From NCBI GenBank assembly GCA_964035545.1, contig OZ037769.1, positions 3,317,001 through 3,381,000 of the forward strand: DNA of 64,000 nucleotides, written 5' to 3'. Numbering within the stretch: the stretch's first letter is position 1; every line of letters begins with the position of its first letter. The stretch comes from Bugula neritina (lineage: Eukaryota; Bryozoa; Gymnolaemata; Cheilostomatida; Bugulidae). Made by a program: the position numbers and the translations under genes. A model generated the notes under the pieces. It was given only the letters and a program-made list of their open reading frames with translations, was not told the DNA's origin and made no database searches. This document shows positions 62,901 through 64,000 of this stretch, one piece after another.

Positions 62901-63478
62901 CAGCTCTGTTGGCACTTTCCTCTATGATGATTGCGGGTTGACTCTGAGTCAACCGTTTCTTATGTCTTCGAGACTTGGACCTCCGCCCAGCGTGATCACC
63001 TTCTACAGAGAAAGCTAATGGCTACAGAGAGACCCCAAAGGTAGCAAATACTACCTCCAGACACACAAAACCTTAATATTCAATACGGTAAAACAACTGG
63101 CTTTGAAAATACGTATGCAATGAATGCAAAAGTACAAGGAAAATCAAATCATTTAATTAAAACTGCAATTTGAGTCTAAAAAACTTACCCAAAGAAAGAA
63201 ACTAAAGTTACTAATAATACTACTTCGGTTGTATTTGCATCTCTAGCCAGCAATATAGTTGTCACATTTTTGTGTAACTGAATCGACCAATCAATGAGCC
63301 AGTTTGAAATGAACTCTGACCTGCCATTTCAAGTTTGAGACGTTCTTCCTCGCTGTCCGACAAATCAACTTTAGCTTTCTTTGATTCCTCGGCCTGAGCC
63401 GCTGCCAACTCCTTCTCTTTCTGCTCGGCATCATGCTTAGCTTGATTCTCTAACAGCTGCCACTCCCTTTTCACATAC
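50951..63478 (-). CDS. C3orf20-like: FAM194-domain protein resembling vertebrate C3orf20 (5'-incomplete)
   Basis: Sixteen minus-strand exons: 63478-63321, 63002-62901, 61761-61618, 61515-61152, 60030-59800, 59280-59128, 58851-58713, 58503-58387, 57711-57590, 56136-56010, 55510-55234, 54594-54504, 54107-53931, 52676-52475, 52075-51942, 51122-50951 (TGA). The phases agree throughout and give 902 visible residues. The visible N-terminus is charged and coiled-coil-like (KREWQLLENQAKHDAEQKEK). About residues 320-470 carry the FAM194 domain: TFYYETGELAVV, GFYTLCYE, MLASFTPVGVGCCY and INVTLNRNMYIKI. The C-terminal part has ECQHMYCKPIFCFRNIIEDW, NAVPGMFLSGKLIF and HIFNGYGNAKKDFQKQ, which I associate with C3orf20. 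Molecular function is not established. The first exon starts at an acceptor, so more exons lie upstream, probably past 64000. One intron (56009-55511) appears to use a GC donor. The last two exon starts were picked by phase. Confidence 0.85.
51231..51905. repeat. 33-bp minisatellite in the last intron of the FAM194 gene
   Basis: About twenty units near ATGACAAGATATATGGTATA plus TTATAGTTATAAT, with GACAAG/GAGAAG variants. They fill most of intron 51123-51941. The 33-bp length keeps frames open on both strands. Confidence 0.97.
52185..52379 (-). mobile_element. tRNA-derived SINE
   Basis: On the minus strand the head reads like a tRNA: an A-box-like TAGTCTAGGGG, an anticodon-stem-like GTTTGCGTAGTAAAC, and a B-box-like GGCTCGAACCC. 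It continues into a non-tRNA body with GGAAGAGCATCTAGTCATAA, a phrase typical of animal SINE bodies. It lies in intron 52076-52474 of the FAM194 gene, in the gene's orientation. It is not a functional tRNA: position 33 is C and the acceptor stem is not convincing. The 3' limit is approximate. Confidence 0.75.
53135..53432. repeat. 19-bp tandem array (TGTATGTAATACACTACAC)
   Basis: About fifteen units in intron 52677-53930 of the FAM194 gene, with single-base variants. Confidence 0.95.
55070..55212. repeat. About 32-bp tandem repeat with CCAAT
   Basis: Five units of CTATGTCAACCAATGAGAGC plus an A-rich tail sit close to the donor of exon 55510-55234. Each unit includes CCAAT, but inside an intron this is probably incidental. 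Confidence 0.85.
56148..57141. repeat. 14-bp minisatellite (TGTACACGTCTGCA), about 70 units
   Basis: One kilobase of 14-bp units with TATA/TACG variants toward the distal end. It occupies intron 56137-57589 of the FAM194 gene and ends about 11 bp from the 3' splice site at 56137. All six frames are largely open, producing long Cys/His/Met-rich ORFs that are artefacts. Confidence 0.97.
57350..57535. repeat. 23-bp tandem array (GACAGACAGACTAGAGACACACA)
   Basis: About eight units in the same intron as the 14-bp array, on the donor side. Confidence 0.95.
57720..57985. repeat. Degenerate AT-rich array (AATATAGTATGATAT)
   Basis: Units of roughly 15-30 bp made of AATATAGTATGATATAATAG and GGTATAATAGAG. 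The array begins about 9 bp from the 3' splice site at 57712 of the FAM194 gene. Confidence 0.92.
59460..59653. mobile_element. MITE family B, copy 2
   Basis: Same layout as 33036-33221: GGTAAAACTGGCACAGGTAA at the left, GTCACTTTTACC at the right, and GTTTGAGCAAATTTAACATC inside. The G-rich centre (TTGGGGTTTGGGGTGGGGG) is expanded. It lies in intron 59281-59799 of the FAM194 gene. Confidence 0.75.
60297..60462 (-). mobile_element. MITE family A, copy 4 (inverted)
   Basis: Reverse orientation: ends CTCAATTTCTCCATTACTGC and starts GGTAAAGTAGTGGAGAAACT. Directly before it (about 60235-60296) lies a fragment with TTCTCACAAGAACATAACTT that matches the interior of the same family, suggesting a nested or rearranged copy. 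Confidence 0.75.
60931..61054 (+). mobile_element. MITE family A, copy 5 (short)
   Basis: Starts GGTAGGTGCAGCAATAGAGA and ends CTTCCATTGCTGCAACTAAA. The interior is shortened. It lies in the same intron as copy 4. Confidence 0.7.
61795..62105. repeat. 42-bp tandem repeat (two 21-bp halves) rich in TGACATCAC
   Basis: Units of AGTCTGTGACATCACAACAG plus TAATCAGTAGCGTCACAACTCT begin about 33 bp from the 3' splice site at 61762 of the FAM194 gene. Each unit carries near-CRE octamers (TGACATCA; GTAGCGTCA variants). Confidence 0.93.
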
Positions 63479-64000
63479 CTGGTGTGTGTGTATATATATA
63501 ATACTCATAATCTATTTAAACTATATTAATACAATATAATACAGTAAAACATTATATATTATAATACAATATATAGCATCATGCAATATAATGTAGTATA
63601 ACATAATATAAAACAATACAATATAACACAATATATTATATTACAATATAGCGTAATATAATACAATATAATACAATACAATACAGCTTGCTATAATATA
63701 ATATAACATCATATAATACGATACAAAATAATAATCAAATGCAAGTTAAAGGAAGAACAAATTTGATGTAAATTTAATAAAAAAAAGTCAACAGCTCTCA
63801 TGATGCAGGTAGAACACCCATGTGCCAGTAAATTGTGCAGCCTTTAGAAGTCGTGGCAAGTTTTCTTTTTAAAAATTCAAGCTCTAGAGATATAACTCTC
63901 TCCAAAAGAGTAACACAAAAATGTTACCCTCAAAGTCAAAGGGCAAGAAAATTGCAACCGTATCGTATTTGATTTTAAGTAATGCATAGACATATAAACA
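63479..64000. other. Intron or upstream flank of the FAM194 gene
   Basis: 63485-63720 is a degenerate ATAATACAATATA tract. Beyond it I could not find a convincing exon, although a minus-strand open segment around 63830-63900 was considered. Confidence 0.45.

Overview
This window is a piece of an AT-rich, intron-rich, microsatellite-laden animal nuclear genome. Genes are split into short exons with GT-AG introns, there are no bacterial-style operons, and the 10-cysteine CRD of the Frizzled gene is of the bilaterian/cnidarian Fz5/8 type. An invertebrate, perhaps a lophotrochozoan, is my best guess; the species cannot be fixed from this sequence. Gene models below were assembled by hand by chaining exons whose splice sites and reading phases agree.

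Layout: (1) 170-5164 (+), a chromodomain gene, 5'-incomplete, with a 15-bp coding minisatellite and an ambiguous 3' end. (2) 9298-16148 (-), a complete 17-exon gene for a KDZ (Kyakuja-Dileera-Zisupton) transposase-like protein of 745 residues; the three presumed catalytic acidic residues are all present and one exon is only 20 nt. (3) 21636-22822 (+), a small two-exon gene of unknown function. (4) 23491-29394 (+), a seven-exon GPR157-like seven-transmembrane receptor. (5) 29395-40674, a gene-poor stretch holding two MITE-like families, a triple DR1 nuclear-receptor half-site and a 2.1-kb near-perfect inverted repeat. (6) 40771-45861 (+), a three-exon Frizzled-5/8 Wnt receptor. (7) 45862-50950, a tail-to-tail intergenic region. 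(8) 50951-63478 (-), sixteen exons of a FAM194-domain gene resembling vertebrate C3orf20, whose 5' end lies beyond or near the window edge and whose introns are full of minisatellites.

The genes do not form a pathway. Two are membrane receptors (Wnt and orphan/cilium-type), one is a mobile-element-derived nuclear protein, one is a probable chromatin reader, and one belongs to a poorly characterised FAM194 family. The most interesting items are the intact, intron-rich KDZ gene with its microexon, the large nested inverted repeat at 33979-36065, the TIR-bearing MITE families, and minisatellites that run to within a few bases of 3' splice sites in the FAM194 gene.
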